Assembly: GCA_947499735.1 (NCBI GenBank)
Contig: CANMPP010000001.1
Span: 496,001 to 560,000, forward strand
From: an uncultured Pelagimonas sp.
Lineage (GTDB): Bacteria > Pseudomonadota > Alphaproteobacteria > Rhodobacterales > Rhodobacteraceae
Length of the DNA stretch: 64,000 bases
Direction of reading: 5' to 3'
Shown here: piece after piece, positions 42,917 through 53,723 of the stretch
Layout: each line of letters starts with the position of its first letter
How positions within the stretch are numbered: position 1 is the stretch's first letter
The notes under the pieces: model-generated
What the model saw: only the letters and a program-made list of their open reading frames with translations
Database searches by the model: none
What the model was told of the DNA's origin: nothing
Position numbers and translations under genes: made by a program

Positions 42917-43720
42917 CTAAGCGGCCTGTTGCCAAGTGGTGGCTTTGGCAAATAGGCGATCAAAATTCACTTCGGTTTTTGCGGCAAATTCTTCGTATGA
43001 CAGGCCAAATACATCGGCGGCCACTTTGGCTGTATGAACCGTATAGCCGGGTTCGTTGCGTTTCCCACGAAAGGGCGGTGGGGCAAGATAGGGGCTGTCG
43101 GTTTCAACCAAGATACGATCAACAGGGGCAGTCGCAAAAATATCGCGGAGTTCTTTTGATTTCGGAAATGCAGCTATGCCTGACATTGATAGGTAGAACC
43201 CGCAGTCCAACGCTGCTTTGGCCAATTCAGCCGAGCTGGAAAAACAATGCATGACACATGAAAATGGGCGCGCCTTATTTGCGTTACGCAAAATCATTGC
43301 CATTTCATCATCCGCAGCACGCGCATGGATAATCAACGGCAGGCCGGTTTCCTGTGCAGCCGCGATATGAATGTTCAGAGATTCCTTTTGAACATCAGCG
43401 CTGTCAGCTGAATAGTGATAATCTAGGCCAGTTTCCCCGATGCCCACAAATTTAGGATGTTGCGACAGAGAAACCAGTTCGTCCACGGATGTCATCGGTT
43501 CTTCAGCTGCGCTCATGGGATGGGTGCCGGCGGCGTAGAATACGGGATCGAATTCTTCGGCAATCGCACGGACGCTTGGTTCGTTGCGCAGCTTGGTGCA
43601 AATCGTGACCATGCGGTGCACACCATCCTGAACTGCGCGGTCAATGACCTCGGCCCGCTCAGCGTCGAAATCGGGGAAATCCAAATGGCAATGGCTGTCC
43701 GTGATGCGTGGCTGTGTCAT
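42917..43720 (-). CDS. TatD-family metal-dependent DNase/hydrolase
   Basis: A 267-residue TIM-barrel hydrolase of the TatD family, associated with DNA quality control and 3'-5' exonuclease activity. Metal ligands are in DSHCHLDFPDF, GIGETGLDYHYS, LIIHARAADDEMA, FSCVMHCFSSS and ILVETDSPYLAPPPFRGKRNEP. The order and spacing match YcfH/TatD. It precedes the MBL-fold hydrolase and follows glmM on the same strand at a distance. The role in the cell is inferred from the family. Confidence 0.93.
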   Translation of the reverse strand: MTQPRITDSHCHLDFPDFDAERAEVIDRAVQDGVHRMVTICTKLRNEPSVRAIAEEFDPVFYAAGTHPMSAAEEPMTSVDELVSLSQHPKFVGIGETGLDYHYSADSADVQKESLNIHIAAAQETGLPLIIHARAADDEMAMILRNANKARPFSCVMHCFSSSAELAKAALDCGFYLSMSGIAAFPKSKELRDIFATAPVDRILVETDSPYLAPPPFRGKRNEPGYTVHTAKVAADVFGLSYEEFAAKTEVNFDRLFAKATTWQQAA

Positions 43721-43848
43721 GCGTGCTCCTTCGCATTGCGCCTATCCTTCAGCGCATCCAGCGTCAAGATACGGGGCGCAGGTCATGTGTAACCTGCGCC
43801 CCAAATTTGATCTTGTGAAGAAAAACCCGGCGCTTATCCTGACAGGAT

Positions 43849-45192
43849 TTAAACCGCTGCCTCAACCTCTGTGACGATGGCATCGACTGACGTATTTAGC
43901 AGTGCTTCATCTTCACATTCTGCCATAACGCGGATCAAAGGTTCCGTACCGGATTTGCGGATAAGCAAACGACCTTTTCCAGCCAAATCTTTTTCGACTG
44001 TGGAAATGACCTTCTTGACGTTTTCAGCCTCAAGCGGGGCAGTTGCAGCATCATATCGGACATTTTTTAGCAATTGCGGCACAGGTTCGAAACACCGTGC
44101 CAGTGAAGATGCTGGTTTTCCAGAGCGCACCATTTCCGCCAAGAATTGAACGCCAGCCATCAACCCGTCACCGGTTGTCGCAAAATCGGTCATGACAATA
44201 TGCCCGGATTGCTCGCCACCTAGGTTGTACCCGCCCGAACGCATGGCCTCGACCACGTATCGGTCGCCAACTTTAGTGCGTTCTAAACGTAGGTTTTGGC
44301 TTTCCAAAAACCGTTCCAGACCCAGATTGGACATGACGGTTGATACTAAAGCGCCGCCTTTCAGGCGGTCTTCTTCTGCCCAACGTGATGCAAACAGGCC
44401 CATGATCTGATCGCCATCAGCCACCTGACCTTTTTCATCAATCAGAATGATCCGATCAGCATCGCCATCCAAACAAATTCCCAGATCAGCGCCGTTTTGC
44501 AAAACGGCTGCAGCCGCGGTGCGAGGATGGGTGGAACCGCAATCCTGGTTGATATTGGTCCCATCGGGTGAAACGCCCAATGGAATGACCTCAGCGCCCA
44601 ATTCCCAAAGCACTTCAGGTGCTGTCCGATATGCTGCGCCATTGGCACAATCGACAACCACTTTGATACCGTCCAAACGCATTCCTGCAGGTAAAGAGGA
44701 TTTCACCCGTTCTTGATACCGGAAACGACCGTCATAAATGTGTTTGGCGCGACCAATATTTGTGGGTTTGGCAGGTTCGACCCCGGCCACAACCATTGCT
44801 TCGATTTCTGCCTCGGCCTGATCTGATAATTTAAATCCGTCCGGGCCAAAGAATTTGATCCCATTATCAATGGCTGGGTTGTGGCTTGCGGAAATCATGA
44901 TGCCCACATCGGCCCGCATGGAGGTTGTCAATAAACCGACGGCGGGTGTGGGAACTGGGCTAAGCAATAGAACGTCCATCCCGGTCGATGTCAGACCCGC
45001 GGTGAGCGCGTTTTCGAACATATATCCAGATAGACGGGTATCTTTCCCAATGACAACGCGGTGGGTTCCGCCCTGTTCACGACGGAAATATCGCCCTGCT
45101 GCCGCGCCAATAGCCAAAGCTGTTTCAGCGGTCATCGGATGAATGTTTGCGGTGCCGCGGACACCGTCCGTTCCAAAAAGTTTACGCGTCAT
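43849..45192 (-). CDS. glmM: Phosphoglucosamine mutase
   Basis: Converts glucosamine 6-phosphate to glucosamine 1-phosphate for peptidoglycan and lipopolysaccharide precursors; 447 residues. The phosphoserine loop is [20 protein letters not shown], with the reactive Ser in SASHNP. The metal loop is [14 protein letters not shown] and the sugar-binding loop GGEQSGHI. The C-terminal phosphate-binding [14 protein letters not shown] is intact. The start at ATG 45192 ([16 protein letters not shown]) is the family one; a longer reading adds 21 unlikely residues. Confidence 0.97.
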   Translation of the reverse strand: MTRKLFGTDGVRGTANIHPMTAETALAIGAAAGRYFRREQGGTHRVVIGKDTRLSGYMFENALTAGLTSTGMDVLLLSPVPTPAVGLLTTSMRADVGIMISASHNPAIDNGIKFFGPDGFKLSDQAEAEIEAMVVAGVEPAKPTNIGRAKHIYDGRFRYQERVKSSLPAGMRLDGIKVVVDCANGAAYRTAPEVLWELGAEVIPLGVSPDGTNINQDCGSTHPRTAAAAVLQNGADLGICLDGDADRIILIDEKGQVADGDQIMGLFASRWAEEDRLKGGALVSTVMSNLGLERFLESQNLRLERTKVGDRYVVEAMRSGGYNLGGEQSGHIVMTDFATTGDGLMAGVQFLAEMVRSGKPASSLARCFEPVPQLLKNVRYDAATAPLEAENVKKVISTVEKDLAGKGRLLIRKSGTEPLIRVMAECEDEALLNTSVDAIVTEVEAAV

Positions 45193-45391
45193 GAATGTAC
45201 CCTCGATCAATCGCCAGCCACTTATTTGTTTTGTGTTTTCTGCCTTACAGAGCAATTGTAAGCAAGGGATCTAAAGAAACTTGCACGAAACAAACGATGA
45301 GAGGGGTCGGACGCGTGGCAGTGCGTCGGGGCAGGGTGGGGGTGGGAACACATTTATTTGGTTCACCACCCTGCCGAAAAATAGAAAGGAC

Positions 45392-46081
45392 TTAGCCCTT
45401 TCTATAAAAGTAATGGACGCCAATCGTCGCAGTTTTCTGAAACTTGCTCGCCCAAGAGGGGCGGACGTGTTTGGTGTGATAGAACATCGCGCCATGCGTC
45501 AAATTACGGGGTGCACCGGCCAGCATGGCTTGTGCGACTTTCCCGACTTGTTCCCAAGCGCCTTTTTCAGAAATCTTTTCAGGCAGGCCGTCACATGTGT
45601 AGGTGAATTGGCAGGCGTATTTTTTGCCAGTGCCCTGATTGATCACACCACAGACTGTGTTTGGGTATGATGAACTTGCGACACGGTTCAAGATAACCTC
45701 GGCGACTGCAAATTGACCACGCAGGGTTTCACCGCGGGCTTCAAAATACAACGCTTCTGCCAAACAGCGCCATTCTGCGCCACCGCTGGCCTTTGGTTGG
45801 CTGTTGATCCATTCCGCAGTGTAGGCCAGTTTCTTTGGCGCCACGACGGATGCTGGTGTCAGCAGGCTATTAAGCTTTGCTTCACCGGCTCTTTGTAAGG
45901 CTTGTTTCTCAAGCTTAATCAATTGATCGGCAACAGTGCTTTGCGCAGCTGCCGGCACGGCTAGGATAAGAACCAAGCCCAGTGTTAAAAATGATTGCGC
46001 CAAATAGCGAGACGCAAAAGAGTATATAGCCCGGGTGGCAGCCCGGGATGGTGCTGTACGTTTCAAATCGTGATCCCCCAC
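45392..46081 (-). CDS. Cell wall hydrolase, SleB-like domain
   Basis: A 229-residue exported protein with a SleB/hydrolase_2 domain, likely cleaving peptidoglycan. A basic N-terminal stretch precedes a hydrophobic signal (about 31-47, FLTLGLVLILAVPAAAQ). The SleB domain covers about residues 100-225: WRCLAEALYFEARGETLRGQ (catalytic Glu region), FAVAEVILNRVASSSYPNTVCGVINQG, YACQFTYTCDG and LTHGAMFYHTKHVRPSWA. Non-sporulating Rhodobacteraceae carry several such SleB-like cell wall hydrolases. The substrate bond is not known. Confidence 0.87.
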   Translation of the reverse strand: MGDHDLKRTAPSRAATRAIYSFASRYLAQSFLTLGLVLILAVPAAAQSTVADQLIKLEKQALQRAGEAKLNSLLTPASVVAPKKLAYTAEWINSQPKASGGAEWRCLAEALYFEARGETLRGQFAVAEVILNRVASSSYPNTVCGVINQGTGKKYACQFTYTCDGLPEKISEKGAWEQVGKVAQAMLAGAPRNLTHGAMFYHTKHVRPSWASKFQKTATIGVHYFYRKG

Positions 46082-46234
46082 AACTTACACGCCAAATTTC
46101 GGCGATGACGCTGCCTATAGCAAAGTCGCCCTTAGGTAAACGGGTTATCGAAACGTCAATGAGGACCGTGGTAAATGGGCGGTTTCTTGCGAAAAGAATG
46201 CATCAATTGCCCTTAATCGTGCAAAAAAGGCTCC

Positions 46235-48325
46235 CTAGCCGTCGAGATGTTTCAATTCTGCGATCTGATTACAGGTCGAACGGATACGAGAAAGCAGATT
46301 TAGGCGATTGCGTCGTAAGATCTGATTCTCTGAATTTACCTGAACAGCCTTGAAAAACGCATCAATAGGTTCACGTAGCTCAGCCATGGCTTCCATCGCG
46401 GTTGGGAAGTCTTCGGATGACATTGCAGGTTGGATTTTTTGATCCGCTTTATCAAGAGCTGCGAAAAGCGCTTTTTCGGTTTCGTCTTCGGCGAATTTTG
46501 GATCCGCACCAAAACTGTATTCAACGCCATCTTGTTCTTCCGCTTGGGTCAGAATGTTGTTGGCGCGTTTAAAGCCTTGGACAAGGTTTTCACCATCCTC
46601 AGTCGACAAGACGTCATTCAAAGCGCGCGCGCGCGCGACCAGAGATGTTAGATTGTCATTCCCATCCATCGCAATGCAGGCGTCGATCACGTCATGACGG
46701 ATGCCTTCATCTTTCAGGAACACTTTCAAACGGTCGTGGAAAAATTCACGCAATTCGCCGACATTGGCCAGCGTGGTATCTTTGCCGCGTGGGCCGACAA
46801 TCTCAGCCGCTTTGCCAAAGGCCGCATTCAGCGGCAGCACAAATTTGTTTTCCAGAATAAGACGTATGACGCCCAAAGCTGCACGGCGTAGTGCGTATGG
46901 GTCTTTGGATCCGGTTGGTTTTTCATCAATCGCCCAGAACCCTGCAAGCGTGTCTAACTTATCCGCCAATGCAACAGTTGCAGAAACTGGTGCGGTCGGT
47001 ACGTCATCAGATGGGCCCAAAGGGGAATAATGTTCTTCGCAGGCATTGGCGACTTCGCCTGGCAGGCCGGCGGCCTCGGCATAGTAGCGACCCATCAACC
47101 CCTGAAGTTCAGGGAATTCGTAAACCATTTCAGAGGAAAGGTCGGCTTTTGCAACTTCAGCCGCCTGTTGCGCCAGTTCAGGGACTGCGCCGGTCATGGT
47201 TGCAATGTCAGACGCCAGTGCCGAGATGCGTGCAATCCGAGCGGATTGGCTGCCCAATTCGCGATGGAAGGTTACATTGGACAGGCGTGCGGTCCATGCG
47301 GACAAACCGTCGGTTTTTGCAACGCGTAAATCGTTTTCCCAAAAGAATTTCGCGTCAGACAGGCGGGCGAACAATACTTTTTGGTTGCCTGCCAAAATTG
47401 TCGCGCCTTGGTCTTTGGTTTCGACATTGGCGACGGTGATGAATTTTTCGATACGACCGGTTTTGGGATTGCGCAGGGAAAAGAACTTTTGGTGTTCTTT
47501 CATCGACGTCTGCAAGACCTCGGGTGGCAGGCCTAGGAATGTTTCGTCAATGTCGCCCATCAAGACAACAGGCCATTCCACCAAACCTGCGACTTCTTTT
47601 AGTAGGCCGGGATCTTCGACAACCTCCAAGCCTGCTGCAAAAGCCATATTTGTCGCGTCATGCCAAATGGTTGCTGCACGTTCATCCGCAGATAGGACGA
47701 CGTGTCGCGTCTTAAGCTGGCTTTCATAATTTTCAAAAGAGGTGACTGAAAATACACCGGGGCCCATGAAACGATGGCCTTCGGTTTTGTCAGATGCCTG
47801 GATGCCCTCTACGTCAACAGGCACAATGCGTGTTTCGGTCTCGTCTGTCAGAATGCAAAGAATGCGGTGCAATGGGCGTACCCAACGTAAAGGGCTGCTG
47901 CCCCAACGCATGGATTTCGGCCAAGGGAACGTGCGTATCGTTTTTTCCAAAACCTCTGAAATGATGACATCTGCACTGCGCCCCGGCGTAACGACCGTCG
48001 CAAAGTAAAAGCTGCCTTTTTTCTCTTCGCGTTCGACCAGGTCTGCGCGCGCAACGCCAGCGCCGCGCAAGAAACCTTCGATGGCTTTGTCAGGTGCGCC
48101 AACTTTCGGCCCACGACGTTCTTCGCTGAGGGTTGGAGATTCCTGCGTTAAACCCGACAAGGTCAGGCAAAGTCGGCGTGGCGTCGAAAAACATGCCGCC
48201 GATTCATATGTCAGCCCTGCATCAACTAAACCGCCTGTGACCAGCTTTTTCAAATCGTTTGCAGCTTTTGACTGCATCCGTGCCGGAATTTCCTCGGAAA
48301 AGAGTTCAATCAGCAGATCTGGCAT
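46235..48325 (-). CDS. glyS: Glycyl-tRNA synthetase beta subunit
   Basis: The large subunit of the alpha2beta2 glycyl-tRNA synthetase, 696 residues. It starts PDLLIELFSEEIPARMQ, the family N terminus. Further family blocks are TPRRLCLTLSGL, KSMRWGSSPLRWVRPLHRI, GHRFMGPG, LVEWPVVLMGDID, MKEHQKFFSLRN and DPYALRRAALGVIRLI. The C-terminal tRNA-binding (DALR-like) part ends NRLNLLSRIRSTCNQIA. A run of alternating CG lies at 46624-46637 within the coding sequence (RARA residues). The alpha subunit glyQ is upstream, separated by two small genes. Confidence 0.97.
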   Translation of the reverse strand: MPDLLIELFSEEIPARMQSKAANDLKKLVTGGLVDAGLTYESAACFSTPRRLCLTLSGLTQESPTLSEERRGPKVGAPDKAIEGFLRGAGVARADLVEREEKKGSFYFATVVTPGRSADVIISEVLEKTIRTFPWPKSMRWGSSPLRWVRPLHRILCILTDETETRIVPVDVEGIQASDKTEGHRFMGPGVFSVTSFENYESQLKTRHVVLSADERAATIWHDATNMAFAAGLEVVEDPGLLKEVAGLVEWPVVLMGDIDETFLGLPPEVLQTSMKEHQKFFSLRNPKTGRIEKFITVANVETKDQGATILAGNQKVLFARLSDAKFFWENDLRVAKTDGLSAWTARLSNVTFHRELGSQSARIARISALASDIATMTGAVPELAQQAAEVAKADLSSEMVYEFPELQGLMGRYYAEAAGLPGEVANACEEHYSPLGPSDDVPTAPVSATVALADKLDTLAGFWAIDEKPTGSKDPYALRRAALGVIRLILENKFVLPLNAAFGKAAEIVGPRGKDTTLANVGELREFFHDRLKVFLKDEGIRHDVIDACIAMDGNDNLTSLVARARALNDVLSTEDGENLVQGFKRANNILTQAEEQDGVEYSFGADPKFAEDETEKALFAALDKADQKIQPAMSSEDFPTAMEAMAELREPIDAFFKAVQVNSENQILRRNRLNLLSRIRSTCNQIAELKHLDG

Positions 48326-48485
48326 GAGGCGTCCTCAAAATTCTAAACGTTCCAAAAGCCAGATCAATGATCAGGCCCTTTGGAATAGGCGGATACAAGG
48401 GGAGTAAGGGCAAATGCAATAGGGCAGGGGCGTGATCTGTTATAAATCGCGCAAAAGAAGGGACGTTTCGCAGTCCAAAGCGATA

Positions 48486-49016
48486 TCACCGACGCTCAGG
48501 GCAATCCTTGCCCAGTGGCGTGCCGTCATATGCCTTTTTCCCGCAGGAATTTAATTCGTGCCAGATATACCCGTCGCCGGATGTCGTCACAGCGACGACG
48601 CGGTCGATCCCAAATTGGATATTGCGTCGCGATAGGAATACTTTTGCGTCACCAGCTTCAATTAAGCTGCCGATTTTTGCCGCATCAAAACAGTCAAACC
48701 ATCCCGGCGCATTGCGGGGCCCAAATTCGGCTTGTTCTGGGGTATATTCCATAAATTTGTCAGTGAACGCTGCCAAATCAACATCCGTTTCGAAACAGGC
48801 GCGATAGCGGATCGGGGATGATTCTGCGTCAATGGCGCGAAAATTTGACACGTTCACCTGCGCGGCTTCCTGCGTGTCCGCATCTGCTAGGATTAATGAG
48901 CGCGTTTCTTCGACCGGAAAGGCCGTATAGTAATGATAGATTTGAAAATAATAGACCGCGACGCCAAAGAGGAGTGAAATCGCTACGATGGCGCCTGCTA
49001 GGATTTTACCGCTCAA
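48486..49016 (-). CDS. DUF6446 family membrane-anchored protein
   Basis: A 176-residue protein if started at TTG 49016, giving MSGKILAGAIVAISLLFGVAVYYFQIYHYY: one N-terminal membrane anchor followed by an extracytoplasmic domain. Conserved-looking blocks are PIRYRACFETD, APGWFDCFDAAKIG and VVAVTTSGDGYIWHELNSCG. It matches the DUF6446 family found next to glycyl-tRNA synthetase genes in Rhodobacteraceae. The TTG overlaps the TGA of the upstream gene and gives the family-like N terminus; an in-frame ATG ten codons further up (49046) is an alternative. The function is unknown. Confidence 0.75.
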   Translation of the reverse strand: MSGKILAGAIVAISLLFGVAVYYFQIYHYYTAFPVEETRSLILADADTQEAAQVNVSNFRAIDAESSPIRYRACFETDVDLAAFTDKFMEYTPEQAEFGPRNAPGWFDCFDAAKIGSLIEAGDAKVFLSRRNIQFGIDRVVAVTTSGDGYIWHELNSCGKKAYDGTPLGKDCPERR

Positions 49017-49465
49017 ATCACATCTTTCATAAATTTGACGATGCATTGTGCAGATGCTTGTGCGCGCAAACGCCCGTCACGATCTTTGGTTTTTTCCGAC
49101 GTCAATTCGTCCCAGGATTGCTCGGTGATCATGATCGCCTTCACGTCATCACGATCTGTGCATGCTTTGAAAAACGACGTGCTAACAGGCACGTAGCAAT
49201 CCATATAGGTCATGCCGTCATCTTCAGGATAATAGACGTTTACCAAAGTTTCGCCAAAATCGCCTGTGATATCTTCCACGATGTTTAGGGATGATTTTAG
49301 GCCCGTTGGAGCACCATAATCGTCCATATCCGACGCAAAACTGTCAATCAGATCATCGGCGATTTGGCATGGAAGGCTCAAAACCTGACGGTTTCCAACT
49401 TTTCCTTCGAATTCTGACCCAAACTGCCGTGTTCCTTGACCTGTCGCAAAAAACCCAAAACGCAT
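49013..49465 (-). CDS. Unrecognised small protein between glyQ and DUF6446 gene
   Basis: A 150-residue protein beginning MRFGFFATGQGTRQFGSEFEG, two nt after the glyQ stop; readings starting 4-10 codons earlier would overlap glyQ. No signal peptide or membrane helix is evident, although the N terminus is fairly hydrophobic. Recognisable segments are QIADDLIDSFASDMDDYGAP, IVEDITGDFGETLVNVYYPED, TYMDCYVPVSTSFFKACTDRDDVKAIMITEQ and AQCIVKFMKDVI. It contains four cysteines (one in LPCQIA, three in the C-terminal half) and is acidic. I do not recognise the family. Its stop overlaps the DUF6446 start, and its position in a glyQ-X-DUF6446-glyS order suggests co-transcription with them. Confidence 0.7.
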   Translation of the reverse strand: MRFGFFATGQGTRQFGSEFEGKVGNRQVLSLPCQIADDLIDSFASDMDDYGAPTGLKSSLNIVEDITGDFGETLVNVYYPEDDGMTYMDCYVPVSTSFFKACTDRDDVKAIMITEQSWDELTSEKTKDRDGRLRAQASAQCIVKFMKDVI

Positions 49466-49466
49466 T

Positions 49467-50414
49467 CTATTCGGCATCTCGATATCCACCTGCACCAGTT
49501 AACACAAAAGCATCAGCACATTTCTTCGCCAATGCACGTACACGACCAATATAGGCCTGACGTTCAGTGACTGATATCACACCACGTGCATCTAGAAGGT
49601 TAAAGACGTGGCTTGCTTTGATGCATTGGTCATATGCAGGGTGGACCATGATGATCCGTTTGCCGGTTTTAGGGTCTTCAGCAGGATGATCCAGAATGCG
49701 TGCGCATTCGGTTTCTGCTTCTTCAAAATGGCGCAGCAACACATCGGTGTCTGCGACATCGAAGTTCCAACGAGAATATTCTTCCTCGGTTTGTTTGAAA
49801 ACGTCACCATATGTCAGTGGAATCGGCGTTTGCGGATCATTGTAGGGCATGTCCATAACATGATCACAGCCTAGGATATAAATGGCCAAACGTTCTAGGC
49901 CGTAGGTCAGTTCACCTGACACTGGTGAACAGTCATGGCCGCCGACCTGTTGGAAATAAGTGAATTGGCTGACTTCCATGCCATCACACCACACTTCCCA
50001 TCCCAATCCCCATGCACCCAGTGTTGGGCTTTCCCAGTCATCTTCAACAAAGCGGATATCGTGCATATCCATATCAATGCCGATGGCTTTCAAGCTGCCA
50101 AGATATAGTTCTTGCAGGTTGGGCGGGCTTGGTTTGATGATGACCTGGTATTGGTAATAGTGCTGCAACCGGTTTGGGTTTTCACCATAGCGCCCATCAG
50201 TCGGACGGCGGGAGGGTTGAACATAGGCTGCTGCCCATGCTTGCGAACCGAGTGAACGCAAAGTCGTTGCAGGGTGAAAGGTTCCCGCGCCGACCTCCAT
50301 GTCATATGGTTGCAAAACTGCACAGCCCTGTTCCGCCCAATAGGTTTGAAGCCTCAGGATGATTTCCTGAAACGAACGGGGCGTGGTTGTTTTGGTATCT
50401 GCAGCATCAAGCAT
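49467..50414 (-). CDS. glyQ: Glycyl-tRNA synthetase alpha subunit
   Basis: The catalytic alpha subunit of glycyl-tRNA synthetase, 315 residues. [33 protein letters not shown] opens the catalytic domain. It is followed by [82 protein letters not shown] and [11 protein letters not shown], all family blocks. It is the first gene of the glyQ-glyS group and overlaps no other gene upstream. The catalytic core appears complete. Confidence 0.97.
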   Translation of the reverse strand: MLDAADTKTTTPRSFQEIILRLQTYWAEQGCAVLQPYDMEVGAGTFHPATTLRSLGSQAWAAAYVQPSRRPTDGRYGENPNRLQHYYQYQVIIKPSPPNLQELYLGSLKAIGIDMDMHDIRFVEDDWESPTLGAWGLGWEVWCDGMEVSQFTYFQQVGGHDCSPVSGELTYGLERLAIYILGCDHVMDMPYNDPQTPIPLTYGDVFKQTEEEYSRWNFDVADTDVLLRHFEEAETECARILDHPAEDPKTGKRIIMVHPAYDQCIKASHVFNLLDARGVISVTERQAYIGRVRALAKKCADAFVLTGAGGYRDAE

Positions 50415-50615
50415 GGGTCTGACCTATTATAAATCTTATCGCTTGATTAGGCGTGCGAGCCACGGGGGTCAACCTTGGCAGGACAGTAATTCATATGTCT
50501 TTCCGTCCCGGTATTGCGTAAGAGTCCGGGGAAATGGGCATGAATTGACCAATGCACGATCACATTTGGGTTTTTCTCTGCTTTTAAACATTTCGATAGT
50601 AGGATTTTCATATCT

Positions 50616-50632
50616 TGCATTCCAAGAATGCA
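50616..50632. promoter_or_regulatory. Palindrome upstream of pseudoprotease gene
   Basis: A perfect inverted repeat TGCATTC-CAA-GAATGCA lies about 130 nt before the start of the 50761 gene, in the 346-bp gap after glyQ. It could be an operator for either gene. Its function is inferred only from symmetry. The rest of the gap (50415-50760) contains no clear gene. Confidence 0.35.
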
Positions 50633-50760
50633 CAGCCGAAATGAACAGTGGCGTTCAAATGTAAATTTGGGGGCTGTTATTGGATAACTCTCGCGCATTG
50701 GCCATTATGCGGGTGGGTCGGACAATCGTGAACCCTAGAATAGGCAGGCAAACGAGCAGA

Positions 50761-52500
50761 ATGCAGAAACGATTTTTTGGGTGGGTAGGCGCAATGACCG
50801 TTGTTGCCGAACTCGCGGCAGCACAGCAAAGCCAATTTTACATTCAGGTCGAAGCGCGACCAAGTCTCGAGGCGGCCCAAGAGCGCGCGCAAAACTATGC
50901 AAGACAGTTTGGCGATGTGAACGGGTTTTTCTTAGGCCAAGGGTGGTACGGAATCGCAGTTGGTCCGTTTTCCAGTTACGAAATTGCACAGGCGGAATTG
51001 GGTCGGTTGAATGCGATCTATTCCCTGCCCAGCGATGCTTATGTAGAAAACGGTCAGCTTTATGGTCGCCAGTTCTGGCCGATCGGTGCAAGTCTGGGTG
51101 CGCCTTCATCTGTGGCAACTCCTGCAGACATTCTAGAAATAGCAGAACCACGGCCTGAAGATAATGGCAGTTTGGATGAAGAAACCTTAGCTGAAGCCAG
51201 GCAATCGGAATCCCGTTTGAACCGCGTTCAGCGCGAAGAATTGCAGGTCGCGCTTAATTGGGCTGGCGTTTATTCATCTGGAATTGACGGAGCTTTCGGG
51301 CGGGGAACGCGTCGTGCAATGTCTGCCTGGCAAGCGCTTAGCGGTTTCGAACCTACTGGTGTTCTAACTTCTCGTCAACGGGCTGATTTGCTAGCGCAGT
51401 ATAATGCTGTCTTGGAGGGGTTGGGGTTTGAAACATACCAAGATCTAACCGCAGGTATTTCTATAGATATTCCTTTGGCTGTTGTGAATTTCGACAAGCA
51501 CGAAGCGCCATTCGCAATTTTTGAGGCCGGCAGTGATATGCCTGAAGCGATGGTGCTGTTGATCAGTCAAAGTGGCGATCGCCAAAACTTGGCAGGGTTA
51601 TATGAAATCATGCAGACTCTTGAAATCGTGCCAACAACCGGGGCGCGGTCTAGAACTGCGAATGGTTTCCAAATAACCGGAGAAAATAATCGCATCCTGT
51701 CTCACACAGAGGTCACATTGAAGGATGGTGAAATCAAAGGGTTCACTTTGGTTTGGCCAACCGGCGATCAGGAACGGCGCAATCGCGTCTTGTCAAAGAT
51801 GCAAAATAGCTTTTCCCGTCTTGATGGGGTTTTAAGCAGCGATCTGACACCTAGTAGCGTGGATGGCGTTGATCTGATTTCTGGACTTGCCGTACGTCGC
51901 CCAATTCGGGATGGTTCGGGTTTTTTTGTTGATGACAAAGGACATGTGGTGACCAGTGCATCGCTTGTTGAAGAATGTGGTCGGATTACGTTGAACCATG
52001 AATATGATGCGCGGTTGTTGGCGTCCACAGAGGCTGGCATTGCCATTCTCAAGCCCGTATCTGATCTCGCGCCAAGTGGCACCGTGACTTTTGCGGCGGA
52101 CCCGGTGGCGCAGAACGCCAAGATCGCCATAGCTGGGTATTCCTATGGTGGCATTTTGCCATCTGCAACGTTGAACTTTGGTTCGGTTGAAGGGGTGCAA
52201 GGGTTGGGTGGTGAAACTGGCTTGATACGGCTGGCCGTTGCGACCCAAGATGGTGACCTTGGTGGTCCGGTCTTGAATGACTATGGTCAGGTTGCCGGTA
52301 TGTTGGTTCCTCAGATGGAAGGCGAAGCGCGGCGCTTGCCTGATTCCGTGACATTCGCGGCAAAAGCGGATGTTTTGCAGGACGCTTTGGAAGCGAACGG
52401 TGTCGACGTGCAAGTTTCTGGAGGCCGTAATGTTATGGCTGATGAGGATTTGACGACACTGGCCGCAAATACAATCGTCTTGGTCAACTGTTGGAATTAA
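50761..52500 (+). CDS. Exported SPOR-like / peptidoglycan-binding / trypsin-like pseudoprotease
   Basis: A 579-residue exported protein. An N-terminal signal (about 1-22, WVGAMTVVAELAAAQ) is followed by a SPOR-like region (about 26-80, FYIQVEARPSLEAAQERAQN...VGPFSSYEIAQAELGRL) and a peptidoglycan-binding repeat (about 170-230, VQREELQVALNWAGVYSSGIDGAFGRGTRRAMSAWQ). A C-terminal trypsin-like domain follows (about 370-579). Its three catalytic positions are all substituted: TNAH reads TSAS (Ser401), NDLALL reads AGIAIL (Gly426), and GDSGGP reads GDLGGP (Leu500). So it cannot work as a classic serine protease. The start at ATG 50761 gives a good signal; earlier in-frame ATGs at 50680 and 50707 exist. 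A strong terminator follows. Confidence 0.82.
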   Translation: MQKRFFGWVGAMTVVAELAAAQQSQFYIQVEARPSLEAAQERAQNYARQFGDVNGFFLGQGWYGIAVGPFSSYEIAQAELGRLNAIYSLPSDAYVENGQLYGRQFWPIGASLGAPSSVATPADILEIAEPRPEDNGSLDEETLAEARQSESRLNRVQREELQVALNWAGVYSSGIDGAFGRGTRRAMSAWQALSGFEPTGVLTSRQRADLLAQYNAVLEGLGFETYQDLTAGISIDIPLAVVNFDKHEAPFAIFEAGSDMPEAMVLLISQSGDRQNLAGLYEIMQTLEIVPTTGARSRTANGFQITGENNRILSHTEVTLKDGEIKGFTLVWPTGDQERRNRVLSKMQNSFSRLDGVLSSDLTPSSVDGVDLISGLAVRRPIRDGSGFFVDDKGHVVTSASLVEECGRITLNHEYDARLLASTEAGIAILKPVSDLAPSGTVTFAADPVAQNAKIAIAGYSYGGILPSATLNFGSVEGVQGLGGETGLIRLAVATQDGDLGGPVLNDYGQVAGMLVPQMEGEARRLPDSVTFAAKADVLQDALEANGVDVQVSGGRNVMADEDLTTLAANTIVLVNCWN

Positions 52501-52522
52501 GAAATATCGCGGTCTTAAAATG

Positions 52523-52549
52523 AAAAACGGCGCTTAAAGCGCCGTTTTT
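52523..52549. terminator. Terminator between pseudoprotease gene and ilvC
   Basis: A perfect 11-bp stem (AAAAACGGCGC / GCGCCGTTTTT, loop TTAAA) with T runs on both strands separates two convergent genes. Confidence 0.93.
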
Positions 52550-52574
52550 TGTGTCTTCTCAAAGCATGCAACGC

Positions 52575-53657
<1,083 letters not shown>

Positions 53658-53723
53658 TTATTGTCGAAAAATGACAAATAAACGGAGATTTCATGTGCAA
53701 ATTTATGATAAATCGAAAAATTC

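Noticed and set aside
46624-46637. Alternating CG run as a Z-DNA or regulatory element
   Set aside because: It sits inside the glyS coding sequence and encodes Arg-Ala repeats of the protein.
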